DNA of 64,000 bases, from positions 410,566 to 474,565 of the forward strand of contig NW_004797893.1 in NCBI RefSeq assembly GCF_000002075.1, in the 5' to 3' direction. The notes below the pieces were generated by a model. It had not been told where the DNA came from, did no database searches, and saw only the letters and a program-made list of their open reading frames with translations. The stretch is from Aplysia californica (Eukaryota; Mollusca; Gastropoda; Aplysiida; Aplysiidae). The position numbers and the translations under genes were made by a program. This document shows, one piece after another, positions 1 through 45,448 of the stretch. Position 1 is the stretch's first letter, and the number at the start of each line of letters is the position of its first letter.

Positions 1-1820
1 CCCCCCCAGTTGTTCACATATTTTGCTATTATTTTTTAATTTAATGTGAACTATGGATGTGGATGCCTTGATTTCCACTGTATGCAGTCTCCCGTATGGG
101 GTAAAAGAGATATGAAATTTTACGCAAATCGAATAAGCCTAATCATTGTGGAGAGAAATCGCCATTGAGGGTAAAAAAAAAAAAAAAAGTAAGTAGGTAT
201 CATTTGCATGCCAATTCGTTTCTTCCTTAATTTTAGAAGAACGATATCCAAGAAACAAGCTAAGCAGTAAATTACTAGTTAGGTCTACATCACCTCTGCC
301 TCGGTGGCTGGTAGAGAGGCAGCATTGAAAAAAAAGAAGGTAGGAATTCCGGCATTCTCCGGTTTTGGTACCAAGAGTACTGGATATTGATACTGACTTT
401 ATTACTCGGTATCAATGTTGTATCCGAAAGAGAGCTAGAGATGCGGTGCTATTTTTCAGCACAAATTGAGTAGTAATATTTCACATGTCTTTAACAAGGA
501 GGTGGGTGTGGGTATAGGGGGCTTGCCCCCCTGACCTTATAACATAGGGGTTTCAGGGGGGCATGTGAATTCAACCATAATTTGATGTTTTGTAATTCAA
601 ACATCATATTGGCGCACACGTCAAAAAGTAATCATTCAGAATTGTTGAACGAGAAGTAATTTCAGTGAAGTCAAAACTCGCACTCCATTGTTATCGTTGG
701 GGCCAGTACCGGGTTATCCTGGAATTCCGTAACGAGGGACTACTATGAAATTTAGTTTGAAGTTTAGGATTTAGTTAGGCCTAAGCTAGTGTTAGGGTTA
801 ATAGGAAGGGTTTTTGGGGTGGTCGCATATCACGGAAGTCCTTTAAAAATAAAAAAGAATCACTGTTGACAATCACTGGCAAGAGCCAATCATTTTTAGG
901 CAGTAACTTCCGCAGACCATGGAAGTCCGAAATGACTGTAAGAAAAAAAAACAGTGTGTGAATGTCTCGAATGCCAGAATATTATTGACTTTTACTTTAG
1001 AGGCAACATCATTGTATTTATTTCTTAAAGACCAAGACATGGTGCAGGGGGGTGTTTTCAAGCGATCTTTTTCAGACAAAAATAAAACCTGACCTAATCT
1101 TGAAATTTAACTTACAACAGTTTGCGGCTGCACTTTTAGGACGTATCGCCGGTATATATATATATATATATATCGACAAGAATTCTCACCCTTTGCAGAC
1201 ATATCGCCGATATATCGGTTCTGTTAGAGTGCCCCATTGTTAATTTCCTCACAACACCTGCTAGAGTAAAAAATACTCTACAATGAGTTGAGTACATGAG
1301 TTCAGTTCGTACCCTCCTGCTAAGAGCCATCTTCCTTTAAGTCTCCCAGCTTTGGGGGGGGGGGGGGGAGTCTTTGCCACTATACATAACACAGTCTGCC
1401 CTGGGATGGAGTATTTCAAACCTTGTCTATGCTGCTGCTTCTTAAATGTCTGGGATAAGGTCACCAGTGGGGGGGGGGGGGGGGGGGAGGAAATTCCCGA
1501 ACAGGCTTGTAGAGATATCTTCCAAAGAAACAACATGATGATCCCAAGGCAACACCACTGATCCATGTTGGACATTGGCATATATTTCCCCTCAACACCA
1601 TGTATTATAAAAGAAGAAAAAGTTAAAATGTAATAAAAGTAGGGCCTAAGTGGCTTTGACTGACTTTGAGGGAATGTGTGTAGCTCTCGGCACAAAGTCT
1701 GTAATTTCTCTTTTTCGCTCTGATTGTCATTTTGTTCTCTTATTTCGACATCATTATCTTTAAAGATTTTTTAAGTCCTTGGTGTAAAATAATGAAAAAC
1801 AATATTTTTGTCTTTCACAG
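1..1820. other. Non-coding upstream flank of LTN1
   Basis: No coding segment is recognised. The stretch holds a G/C-rich inverted repeat near 519-565 (GGGGGGCTTGCCCCCC followed by TCAGGGGGGC), a short (TA)n tract near 1153-1174, and two long G runs at 1354-1368 and 1469-1487. The LTN1 promoter and any 5' non-coding exon should lie here or farther upstream, but no core promoter element can be assigned by eye. Confidence 0.6.
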
Positions 1821-1853
1821 GTTCACAGATAAAATTGTACAAACCATTACGCA
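1821..1853 (+). other. LTN1: Probable 5'UTR end of LTN1, preceded by a splice acceptor
   Basis: A good acceptor (tttgtctttcacag, ending at 1820) sits 33 bases before the start codon, so the start exon is probably spliced to an upstream non-coding exon. The ATG at 1854 has G at -3 and is the first ATG after an in-frame TAA at 1830-1832. No upstream non-coding exon can be identified. Confidence 0.5.
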
Positions 1854-36348
<34,495 letters not shown>

Positions 36349-36440
36349 TGAGAGACAGCCAGGTCTTGGCCTAGTCATTGGTGCAACAAACTACGAGAGT
36401 CCTAACCGAGGAACAGCTTTACTAAGTTACTGTTAATCCG

Positions 36441-36570
36441 TTAACTCACTCAGTCCCATTACTGAGCTAACTAGGTCAAGGAATCCAGACAATGCCGAGT
36501 GGTTATCATTTTGTCAGATTACTCAGTCCTACTGAGGACCAAGTTAACTTTAACTAGGTCATAGGGTTAA
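36441..36570. repeat. Short TTAA-bounded segment with internal repeats (LTN1 3'UTR)
   Basis: TTAACTCACTCAGTCCCATT at the left and an internal inverted CTCAGTAGGACTGAGTAA suggest a small TTAA-type MITE; 'taactaggtca' is repeated near both ends. The outermost bases are not inverted repeats of each other, so the call is weak. Confidence 0.3.
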
Positions 36571-37194
36571 GAAACTTTTTGCGCTTTGCATTGGTAATGC
36601 AACTACCTGTGGCAGTTCAGTGAAATGTGTGGCTGACCTCTTGCATTTCCTTTTAATGTGATTGCCTGTAGTGCACATCATTACTTTTATATATCAACAA
36701 GTGTGGTCTGAGACTTACGAAGATTTGGAGTTACCGTAAAATGTTGGGGTTTGGTTAAACAAGAAGGAAAGGATCAATCTGTGTTTTATTTTTCCAAATA
36801 TTAGTCTACTGGTTTGTCTAATTGGGTGCATGCATATCTGTATGCTCTGAACAAGAATGTATTCAAAAACAAGCCCAGACTACGTTGTCAAGTATTTAGA
36901 AAGCAATCAGATCTCTGTCAAGATCTTACATGATTCAAATGTATGTGGCTTACCAGATCTTATTTTTTAAAGTTGTAAATGTGTCTTTGGGCTACAATGC
37001 TACTCTTTACTTCTATATGGTTGTAATGGTTTACCAGCAGAGTCGGCTGTCATTCTAAGATTCTTATCTTTCTATTGAATTTGTATCTTGATAAAGTAGT
37101 GCATTATACTATTGTGACTTTTTTTTTTTAAAGAAATGAAAAGTTCTGTGCTCAGAAATGATGTGGTATTGGTTTCAATTGTCACATAGTGAGT

Positions 37195-37395
37195 ACAACA
37201 TCTTTTATATCCATTAAAAAATATTTTGTTGTTGATTTTACTGAAAAGTGTTTGACAAAGGCCCAAAAAATGTAAATTTGCAGTTTCCAAAGGCATTTAA
37301 GCTTTGGAAGTCATTAAGCTTTGGCGATAATTTTTTTGCTAGTTTTACCTTTATTTGCAAATATCTCGACTCTAGTTCAAAACCTGTGGGAGCCA
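37195..37395 (+). repeat. Dispersed repeat family C, copy 3 (LTN1 3'UTR)
   Basis: A shorter copy with 'gattttactgaaaagtg', 'tttgcagtttccaaaggc', 'gctttggaagtcattaagct' and 'aatatctcgactctagttca'; see 4640 and 23800. Confidence 0.5.
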
Positions 37396-37479
37396 ACGAA
37401 TCAAAAGAAAACTGATGTAAAAATCAGAAATGTAACCCACCAAGCCTTAAGATAGAATTCACAAGAGGAAGTAAAAAGA

Positions 37480-37665
37480 AAGGGGGGTATAAATATACTT
37501 GGAGGAGGGACCTAAATACAGGTCTAAAGACTTTAGGAGACAAACAGAACTGATGCACAGGTGGAGACTATAGCCCAGATAATTAGATGGAGAACTCTTG
37601 TTGATGGCCTGTTCTCTGGCAGTGTGAGAGAGGCCGATGATGATGATGATGTTACTTATTTGTGT
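37480..37665 (+). mobile_element. 3' end of an RTE-like LINE (LTN1 3'UTR)
   Basis: Encodes YTWRRDLNTGLKTLGDKQN, a stop and a frame change, then RWRTLVDGLFSGSVREADDD with a (GAT)n tail. This is the usual C-terminus and simple-repeat tail of RTE-type elements. 5'-truncated and decayed. Confidence 0.65.
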
Positions 37666-37748
37666 CATGATAATGATATCATGTTACAGTGTTTAAATGT
37701 ATTACAATGAAAAGTAGCATTGGTGTCCCATTTGGATTGGGAATGGCA

Positions 37749-37754
37749 AATAAA
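37749..37754 (+). terminator. Poly(A) signal AATAAA, probable LTN1 end
   Basis: AATAAA lies 1.4 kb after the LTN1 stop and is followed within about 25 bases by a strongly G/T-rich stretch (gtttgggtttttttgtgtg), the expected arrangement for cleavage and polyadenylation. No earlier AATAAA was seen in the 3'UTR; an ATTAAA variant occurs near 37212. Confidence 0.6.
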
Positions 37755-38429
37755 TTCTTATCTGGACAAAAAGTTTGGGTTTTTTTGTGTGTTTTTTAAA
37801 AACATTTTTTTAAAAATTGCAATGGATGCATCTGCAGAATGTTTTAAATGATGTTCCATACTTGTTTAAACTTGTTTTCTTAACGTTTTATCTCAATTTT
37901 GTACAGCACCGTTATAAACGTATCTCTGAGCTTGCTCTTTCTGCATCCACTCAACAGTAGGCCTACTATTTGTCCAGGGGGAAAGCTGAAAGACGGATAA
38001 CTTATTAAGCTCGTTGGGAAGTGTTCTTTTGGGTCAGTTGCCATGATCCAGGTTACCTGCATTGCTCTTTCCTTGTGTTTATGCAACCAACTTGTTCATT
38101 TTTATCTGTTTAAATCACAGGTATATTAATTGAAAGTTTTAAAGTGTGACTATCTTATGCGGTGCAATATTAATCATTATTGCTCTTTCTCTCATACTTT
38201 GGAACCTTCAATATATAATTTGGTAGAAAAGTAAATAATAATAATATTGTTGCTATAAACATGAGGAAAGAAATACTAAAAAAATCATAACAAACTTTTA
38301 CTGTAAGAAGAGGCAAAATGATCAAACCACTGTCTCTGGGAACTTTTTTTCCATTATTATCAGTATCTCATCTTATCGCTGTCTGTCCTATAATAATTAG
38401 GCTCATTGCCTCACTGACAAAGATTTGAA

Positions 38430-38620
38430 CGTGCTCGTATAATCTTAGGCAGTTGCGAGTGCCGTGAAACTTTTATCAAACTGAAACTGAGACTTGAGAT
38501 TTGATTCCTGTTTGAGGAAATTTTTGTTTCCATTTGTCTGATCGGATGCTCTATCCCACCAAGTCAAGGTAGGCCCTGGCAGGCAGGGTCAAAGCAGCTG
38601 GCCTCTCAAAAGATGCAAAT
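38430..38620 (+). repeat. R1 tail fragment followed by a SINE of the 12971 type
   Basis: 'ggcagttgcgagtgccgtga' + 'aacttttatcaaactgaaac' is an R1-type tail. It is followed by 'tttgattcctgtttgagg' and 'gtaggccctggcaggcaggg' + 'cagctggcctctcaaaa', matching the SINE at 12971-13165. Confidence 0.5.
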
Positions 38621-38689
38621 TTTTGTGTTGATGGGGTGTAAAACAATCAACTGCACTGTTCAGCATTGGCTGCCTTGTTTTAGTCTCAT

Positions 38690-38800
38690 AAGTGGATGGT
38701 GGCGGCTCCTTTTTTTCTATCAAACATCGTTTGTCTTTGTCTCTCTTTCTTTTCTTTGTACATTACTCTCTAGCATTATCTCTAAATCTTCGACAATCAC
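38690..38800 (+). repeat. SINE-like family R1, copy 4 (diverged)
   Basis: 'gtggatggtggcggctcctt', 'ctatcaaacatcgtttgtct' and 'tacattactctctagcatta' follow R1 order with many changes. Confidence 0.45.
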
Positions 38801-39119
38801 AAGTCTTCAGCCAGTGAGGGGTTTCATAGATACCAAGTAATATAGGGTACAAATCTACCAATACGAAAGTCACAAGAATGAAACACAAAACACATTCGGT
38901 GTCCCGAAAGGCTGGATACATTAGCTAGAGTTCTTGTCCTTCTATTGTTTGCTTTCTTTGTGGTGCATCTATCTCTTTGTTTTAGGCCACTGACTTTTCA
39001 GGTGGATCGCCAGTCCAACAGATTTTGTTACTCTTTTTAAAACTGAGGTGTGCTTGTATCTGTTCCTGGACTGGGTGTGTGACGGAAGCGCCAAATCATC
39101 CGCAAAAAACTCTACAGAA

Positions 39120-39370
39120 CACTTAATATAACATGTGTGTGTAACAAAAATTTGTTCTTCATGAACTGATGATGGTCTTTACCTTCTAAGGAGGAAGAGC
39201 AGTCATAGACATTGTTACCTAGGTAGTTAACTTGGTACATGTAATGTACAGAGAAAAAAGTAAAGGAAATAATAGCACGCTGCTTGTAATAATCACAACG
39301 CCACAGCTTGCCACTGATGAAACTGCCTTTCCTTTTCCTAGAGTGGTTTGCTCATCTGCCTAAACGTGTG
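39120..39370 (+). repeat. Dispersed repeat family D, copy 2
   Basis: Matches 28515-28735: 'atgaactgatgatggtcttt', 'ctaaggaggaagagcagtca', 'gtaaaggaaataatagcacg', 'ttccttttcctagagtggtt'. Confidence 0.6.
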
Positions 39371-39513
39371 CCGTTTTTAATTTTTTTAAAATGTAATTAG
39401 CTTCTTTGTATGTACATGTACATGTTTAGTTTCTCTCTTTCAATATCAAAGTACCAGTGCGAACAGAATCGAAACATCCTCTTTCTTCTTTTCTTTTTTC
39501 TTTTATCCGCCGC

Positions 39514-39720
39514 TTATACCCTTTTGGGTGTCGCGGGAAGAAAGAGACGTCTCTCTGTCGCCAGCCGGAGAGCTTGGGTCAGGGGGATGCCGTGGGTGTT
39601 AAATGTTTCCCTGACTCCATCTATCCAGGTCTTTCTCGGTCGCCCTCTAGCCTTGTTGTCATCGAATTTTTGGAGGTAGGCACGTTGTGCTGGATGGTGT
39701 GTTGGTAATCGTAGGATACG
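39514..39720 (-). mobile_element. C-terminus of a LINE reverse transcriptase protein, minus strand
   Basis: The minus frame reads RLPTHHPAQRAYLQKFDDNK, RGRPRKTWIDGVRETFNTHG, then PLTQALRLATERRLFLPATP, KRV and a stop at 39514. The 'RGRPRKTWIDGV...A..LATERRLF' pattern is the C-terminal tail found after the RT domain in several non-LTR clades. The frame is open for at least 66 codons; the RT core itself is not in the window. Upstream GC-rich sequence to about 39930 may belong to the same insert. Confidence 0.6.
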
Positions 39721-39934
39721 TCAACCCCAGGTCCACGTCCCGGGAGGTGGAAACTGGACAAAGTGGGGGATTGCTGTGTTCAACGACGTACGGTGTGGCT
39801 TTATGCCACTTCGGCGTCACGCTAGCCGTGAGGGAGAACCCGGGTCACCCCGCCCGAAAAGTTGCAGGCTAACTGGGCTCTGGCGTAACTGTCTCCGGCC
39901 TAGCAAGTCGGCTGCGGATTATTTATTGCTAAAA

Positions 39935-41370
39935 ACACAAAAAGAAGAAAGAAACGGACTGACTAACATCCTCTTTACTATAGTGAAATCGCGGAAAATC
40001 AAAATGTTTTGAGTGTGGGATCTATTGATAACCGTTTGATAAGTAAAAGAACTTGAATTGCTGGGATAAAAGCTACGTAAGGAGGCAAACATGAATTAAT
40101 GAATGTCTTTTTTAATGTACGCTAACATGTACTACAATTAGTGGGCCTGTACGTTCGGACGTGGTTCGAATGCCCAACGGATTTTGGTTTTTTTACTCGA
40201 GTTGTTTTGGGGAATTTTCAAGGCTCTTCACTATCTGACCAGGTCTTATCAGAGATGGACTATAATTATAATAAATCTAGACTGTTAGGAAACAAACCCT
40301 TACACTAACACGGCTATTAGAATGTACAGGTCTGATCATCCCTAAGCAACTTGGCGATCAACGTATTTAATTAATGTCAAGCACGAGTGCGACTTTAGAT
40401 GCCCTTTTCAGCATTGTGAAATCAGGGAGATTCAAAACAATTTCATGAGAGGGTTACTATAGACTATGGCTTGTTTTTAATTAAAAGAACCTTAATCACT
40501 GAGACAAACTATTTAGATAACAAAACAAAACAAACGAAAAAAGGAAAGAACTTACACGGCATCTTTGATTATATCCCCTTATCTAACTACAATGTAATGG
40601 TGGCCTTTTCAGTCTTTAAAAGACGATCAGCTTTGAATGGGCGTTAGACAAAGAGAAAGCAGAATGTCCTTCTACTACTTCCCTCCCTTCAGATCTTTTC
40701 TCTTGATTTGCTCCCCAGAAAAGACAATTGTCAGTGTGTTTGTAACCAAGGAAAGTTTAACCATATCTGTACGCTCTGGGGGTCATTTTGTAACCCCGGG
40801 GTTGTATTCTTCACATTTTTAAATACTTCTAGTACGAAGATCTCTTTGAAACTTTCAGTTTTTGTCAAAAAATGATTTTGACTGCTATGCAAAGCGTACG
40901 GTTCGGATTAACCAGTAATTTCCTCTTTGGAAAGTGGTGGCACCGAGTTCCCCACGTCGTATGGATACGATAGTAAAACACGACGTTCGGATAGGGTTAA
41001 GGATGTGTCTCATTATTTTACATAGGTGTGATTGGGATGTTTTCTTATGGCAAATGATGGTACGAATTTTTAAATTTGAATTTTGCCTTGATGACAGCCT
41101 AACGGCTTACTCTTCTATATCTTCAACCGCCGAAGGATATTATGTTGAACACTTTTAGTTTAAGGTCTATCGAAATGTTTCTGGATTAGAAATTAGATGA
41201 AGGTCTACCGCGAACCGGTTCGACAACTGGTTTAGTTGAAAATATACCAATATATACATTTACAGGCTTGACATTTGTGACAAGAATCCATTTGCGTTTA
41301 TAAAGGTGGGGCTGACAATGGCAATATAAAAACTATTTTGGTGGTTGTAGTTTAATTTGTGGTGCTGGGG
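39935..41370. other. Intergenic, nothing recognised
   Basis: AT-rich unique-looking sequence with no gene, no clear repeat termini and no conserved frame seen. Confidence 0.5.
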
Positions 41371-41374
41371 GTGT

Positions 41375-41590
41375 GGGGGGGGGGGGGGGGGGGAGTGTGT
41401 GGGTGTGGGTGTTTTTTTGGGGGGGGGGGGGGGGGAGGGGATAAGCATTGTGATATGATGAAGTGTTCGCCTTTCACATCAGAAACCTGCTTCAGCTTGC
41501 TGAGCGGGCTGACATTTGTAAGTGTAAGTATATAACTTTTTCAAACTTCTGAGCCAGGAATAACAGGGATTTTTACCCCCCCCCCCCCCC
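41375..41590. repeat. Cluster of long G and C runs
   Basis: G runs at 41375-41393 and 41419-41435 and a C run at 41576-41590, with further short G runs between the first two. G-quadruplex formation is plausible. Run lengths are prone to sequencing error. Confidence 0.85.
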
Positions 41591-41724
41591 TTTTTTTTTT
41601 AACCAACCAAAAAAAGAAATGTTGAGAAAGATGTACAAGCAGGCACTGCAAAAGCCTCCGCACACGAAGAGCAGGCATGTCTCGATGATCTCTACATTTA
41701 CTGCTCCCCAAAACTTAGGACGCT

Positions 41725-41892
41725 CAGCCTCTCTATAACGACCTTCGATATAACGACATCCTATGCATAGCGACATGGTGCCTACGTCCCGATTTTTTTG
41801 TTATAATATATAATAAATAATATTTTTCGTTGCCTCTCTATAACGACATTATTTGTTGGTCCCGTCGATGTCGTTATGCAGAGGCTGCACTG
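41725..41892. mobile_element. Small pogo/Tigger-like MITE, 'TATAACGAC' family
   Basis: The right end, read inward, is CAGTGCAGCCTCTGCATAACG and is followed by TA. The left end keeps CAGCCTCTCTATAACGACC but lacks the outermost bases. 'tataacgac' or 'cataacgac' recurs five times. Similar 'CCTCTCTATAACGAC' ends are common in Tigger-like MITEs. Confidence 0.6.
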
Positions 41893-41983
41893 TATAAGTA
41901 CAACTTAAAGTATCTTCAAACCATACATGGGCCATCTGGTTATCTGAAAGAACACTAAATCTAGTTGTGTGCGAGTGTGTGTG

Positions 41984-42361
41984 NNNNNNNNNNNNNNNNN
42001 NNNNNNNNNNNNNNNNNNNNNNNNNNNNNNNNNNNNNNNNNNNNNNNNNNNNNNNNNNNNNNNNNNNNNNNNNNNNNNNNNNNNNNNNNNNNNNNNNNNN
42101 NNNNNNNNNNNNNNNNNNNNNNNNNNNNNNNNNNNNNNNNNNNNNNNNNNNNNNNNNNNNNNNNNNNNNNNNNNNNNNNNNNNNNNNNNNNNNNNNNNNN
42201 NNNNNNNNNNNNNNNNNNNNNNNNNNNNNNNNNNNNNNNNNNNNNNNNNNNNNNNNNNNNNNNNNNNNNNNNNNNNNNNNNNNNNNNNNNNNNNNNNNNN
42301 NNNNNNNNNNNNNNNNNNNNNNNNNNNNNNNNNNNNNNNNNNNNNNNNNNNNNNNNNNNNN
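41984..42361. other. Assembly gap (378 N)
   Basis: Unsequenced. The left edge is a (GT)n tract (gtgtgtgcgagtgtgtgtg), so a microsatellite probably caused the gap. Open frames spanning it are meaningless. Confidence 1.
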
Positions 42362-42560
42362 AAAAATTTTTTTTTTAATTTTAAAAATCAATCAATAAAT
42401 AAATACATTTTAGAAAATCTTACTAGCAGGCACAAAATATTGCTCATATCGGGACTATTTTGAAAAAAAAGTAGACCACTAAAATGAACTAGTGAGTAGT
42501 GGATAACATTTTGAAATGTCCTTTAATTTTGTGGTCACGATGGTCAAGTTGAACTTCGGA

Positions 42561-42607
42561 TGAGAGAGAGAGACAGAGAGACAAAGACGGAGAGAGAGAG
42601 AGGGGGG

Positions 42608-42660
<53 letters not shown>

Positions 42661-42662
42661 GA
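42561..42662. repeat. (GA)n microsatellite
   Basis: About 100 bases of GA dinucleotides with small interruptions and a run of eight G near 42602. Confidence 0.95.
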
Positions 42663-43907
42663 GGAAGAAATACAGGACTCCATATGATAATAATAAGTCT
42701 ACAGGTAGGCCTGATGGGAATAGAAGAAAACATAAGGAATCTAATTTTAACTCCAGGTTTACAGGTCGGTTTACAGCCTGTATTAGATCTTATAAAACTA
42801 GATCTAAATCTAGATAGATCTAGATTTGGATCTGGATAGGAAAGATGAGACAGACCCTGTTGGGAATAACAAACAAACAAAAAAAGAAAGAAAATTATTT
42901 CAGAAAAATTTTTAGGCTAAAAATTAATTAGGAATCTGAAATACAACTTGACAAAACTCATAAATTATACATACTTTTTTGTGTGTTACATCGTATGTAA
43001 ATTCTAAATGATAGCGATAATTAAATAAATTTGCGAAGCTCGAATAGAATCTGGTGAGAAAGGGAGACGACAAGGAGTTTATAACATGTACTATGCCAGA
43101 TTTTGAAGAGTCTAGTTTCAAACTGGATGATTTTTTTTTTGATTTTTCTCACCGATTACTTCAAACCATATCAAAGAGTACCATATCTAATACATATTGA
43201 AAGATGATTACATAACTGATAAGTGTGATTTCTAATACAGTAAAAGTAATATAGGTTGTAGTATAGGTTTTCAATGTTTTTAAACTTTGGAAATACAAAT
43301 CTTTAAAATGAAAAAGTATTCATTAACTTGGCAAGTTAGGGTAAAAACGAAAGTAAAAGTAGCCTCAGCCCTGAAGTTCAATCGCAAGGAAAAGAATTTT
43401 GTTGTGTGAATGTGAAACCCTTTACATTTGCCCATGTCATCGGAGATAAGCTGTGTAGTGTATGATTTGTACAGGAACAGTTTTATTTTTCTACTTGATC
43501 TAATAGGCTAGACACAATACAATCAATATGTATAATGAATAATAATGGTCGTAGTGCCAGTGCTGGAAAAAAGTAAGACAAACCAGACAGAAATGACAGA
43601 GAGGGAAATTAAAGAAGGACCTCTAGATCTAGATCTATATCTATTAGTAGTGCCCTAGCTCTAACCACCTGCTTAACAATATGAAGAGAATAAGAATTTG
43701 AAAGACTATACTTGTAGTTGACACTTGATGACCTTTATTCCTTAACAATAACAATCAGACTTTCTTGTCAGCTTTTTAATAGTCTCTGAAATTAATGACA
43801 GCTCAACTTAATTCTAGCCTTTATAGGTCTTGGTCTGCGACACACCTGGATCATATTTATATGCTCTAATAAGAGGTACATCCAGAATATATATATAGAT
43901 CTATATA
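42663..43907. other. Intergenic, AT-rich, nothing recognised but dispersed AGATCT words
   Basis: Clusters of 'ctagatctagatct' type words occur at 42785-42835 and 43621-43640. No gene or transposon ends were seen. Confidence 0.5.
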
Positions 43908-44673
43908 CAGTCGAACCTGTGTAAGACGGCCACCCATTGTCAAGGAGAAAAGTGGCCGTATAAGACAGGTGGCCGTCTTAGGCAGGACTGATCAAGATGA
44001 AGAAAATAAACCTTTCCTTTCTGAGGTCCCAACCGAAGGTGGCCGCATTGTTGTTGCTGTTTTCGCTGTTTTTAAAAATTCTTTTGTTGCTGCTTTTGTG
44101 CAATTTCTATAACGAAATGTGTCTGACAAGGAGGACCGAGTGCTATGGTAAAACAAACACATGGGTCGCCACCACTCGAAGAACGAGTGACGCTTCTGTC
44201 ACAAGTTCATGTTGACGTCCATTGTTACTTTGTTACAGACTGGGTAAACAGTGACCACTCATCTCACTTACGATTTGTGTATGAGTTCTGGGCAGGGCTT
44301 ATGGGTTATGAGGGATCACACGCTTACCTCATCAGCAGCTGAAAATTTGCTATTGGTCAACAGTGGGAGGGGCCTACGTAACATGATCGGTTGGAGGGAC
44401 TACCTAACAACAACGACAGGTGATTGGATTATGATGACTCGCCCACAACCCCAGGGGCCAATGCACAATTTTTGACAAAACGTAATGGAGTCACTATAAG
44501 GTGGCCGTCTAAGACAGGGGTTATTACTTAGTGTGATAGGGGTTGTGGGTTAAAATATGGTGGCCGCGTTGGACAGGTGCCCGTATTACACAGTTAAATT
44601 ATATTGAAAAAAACGCAAGGGGGAAATGGAAAGTGGCCGTTTGTAGAGGTGGCCGTCAGGGCAGGTTCAACTA
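43908..44673. mobile_element. Non-autonomous pogo/Tigger-like element, 'GACGGCCACC' family, copy 2 (inverted)
   Basis: CAGTCGAACCTGTGTAAGAC at the left and CAGGGCAGGTTCAACTA at the right, flanked by TA. The element is the reverse of 15507-16311: its left end matches the reverse complement of copy 1's right end nearly base for base, and the interior matches too. Slightly shorter than copy 1. Open frames shared by both copies are not supported as genes. Confidence 0.8.
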
Positions 44674-45272
44674 TATATATCAAAAGAATTATTGTCTACG
44701 TTCGTAGGCCTACTGTTATTCGTAGTAGAAGTAGGTGCCAGTTTCGTTGAAGGTGTACCACAATGTTTTTAGAACTTCGTTGACAGTCAACTAGCTATAC
44801 CAGACTGGTCGAACAATTTGTGACAAGGATCAGTTTACTTAAAAATATTGGTCTCAGAAGGACTGTTATTGTTTTGATGGTTGTAGTTTACATTTTCCCC
44901 TTGATCATGTTTATATATAATGAAGGCTATAACTATAACCGGTCATTTTGTCACATCCCATTTATGTGTGTGTGGTGACGTGCCATAAAAGTTGCTGTCG
45001 CTAATTTCTTGTCAATCATAATGTTTGTCACAGCAAAGTTCTTTGATCTATTCTAAACAACATTGCAAAATAAAGCAATCCATGCACCCAACCGCACACT
45101 GCTCATTACCGTGGCCAATCAGGTGGGACTTACAACGCTATGCTAGATGATATCGCAGAAGACCGTGGTCAATCAGGCCGGACTTACAGTAGACCTCCGT
45201 AGTGTAGTAGACCTCAAGTAAACCAGCACCGAACTAGAAATTTTTGCATATATATATATAAATCATGGGAGT
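44674..45272. other. Intergenic, nothing recognised
   Basis: AT-rich with a short (TA)n tract at 45248-45260. 'tacagtagacctccgtagtg' near 45186 looks like a worn pogo-type end, but no partner was found. Confidence 0.4.
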
Positions 45273-45448
45273 GCTTATTTAGGCCACATATGGCCTAAAT
45301 AAGGTAAGGGAGGGGGGTTTAGCTTATTTAGGCCACAGTGGACTGTGGCCTAAATAAGGTAAGGGAGGGGGGTTTAGCTTATTCAGGCCACAGTGGACTG
45401 TGGCCTAAATAAGGTAAGGGAGGGGGGTTTAGCTTATATAGGCCACAC
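45273..45448. repeat. Hairpin-repeat array 1 (period about 55)
   Basis: Units consist of a palindrome CTTATTTAGGCC...GGCCTAAATAAG and a constant spacer GTAAGGGAGGGGGGTTTAG. The palindrome centre differs between units: 'acatat', 'acagtggactgt' (twice), and in the last unit it is cut after GGCCACA. Array 2, in the same orientation, lies at 48736-48903. Confidence 0.85.

Larger units (their letters stand above)
36349..37748 (+). other. LTN1: LTN1 3'UTR (inferred)
   Basis: The stretch runs from the stop codon to the first good poly(A) signal. It contains a short TTAA-bounded segment (36441-36570), one copy of a dispersed repeat (about 37195-37395) and the 3' end of an RTE-like LINE (about 37480-37665). 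The extent is inferred from the poly(A) signal alone. Confidence 0.5.

Noticed and set aside
41849-42463. Open frames of 130-180 codons on both strands
   Set aside because: They cross the run of N at 41984-42361 and consist mostly of unknown residues.
42479-42880. 133-codon minus-strand frame with Ser-Leu repeats
   Set aside because: Translation of the (GA)n microsatellite with unrelated flanks.
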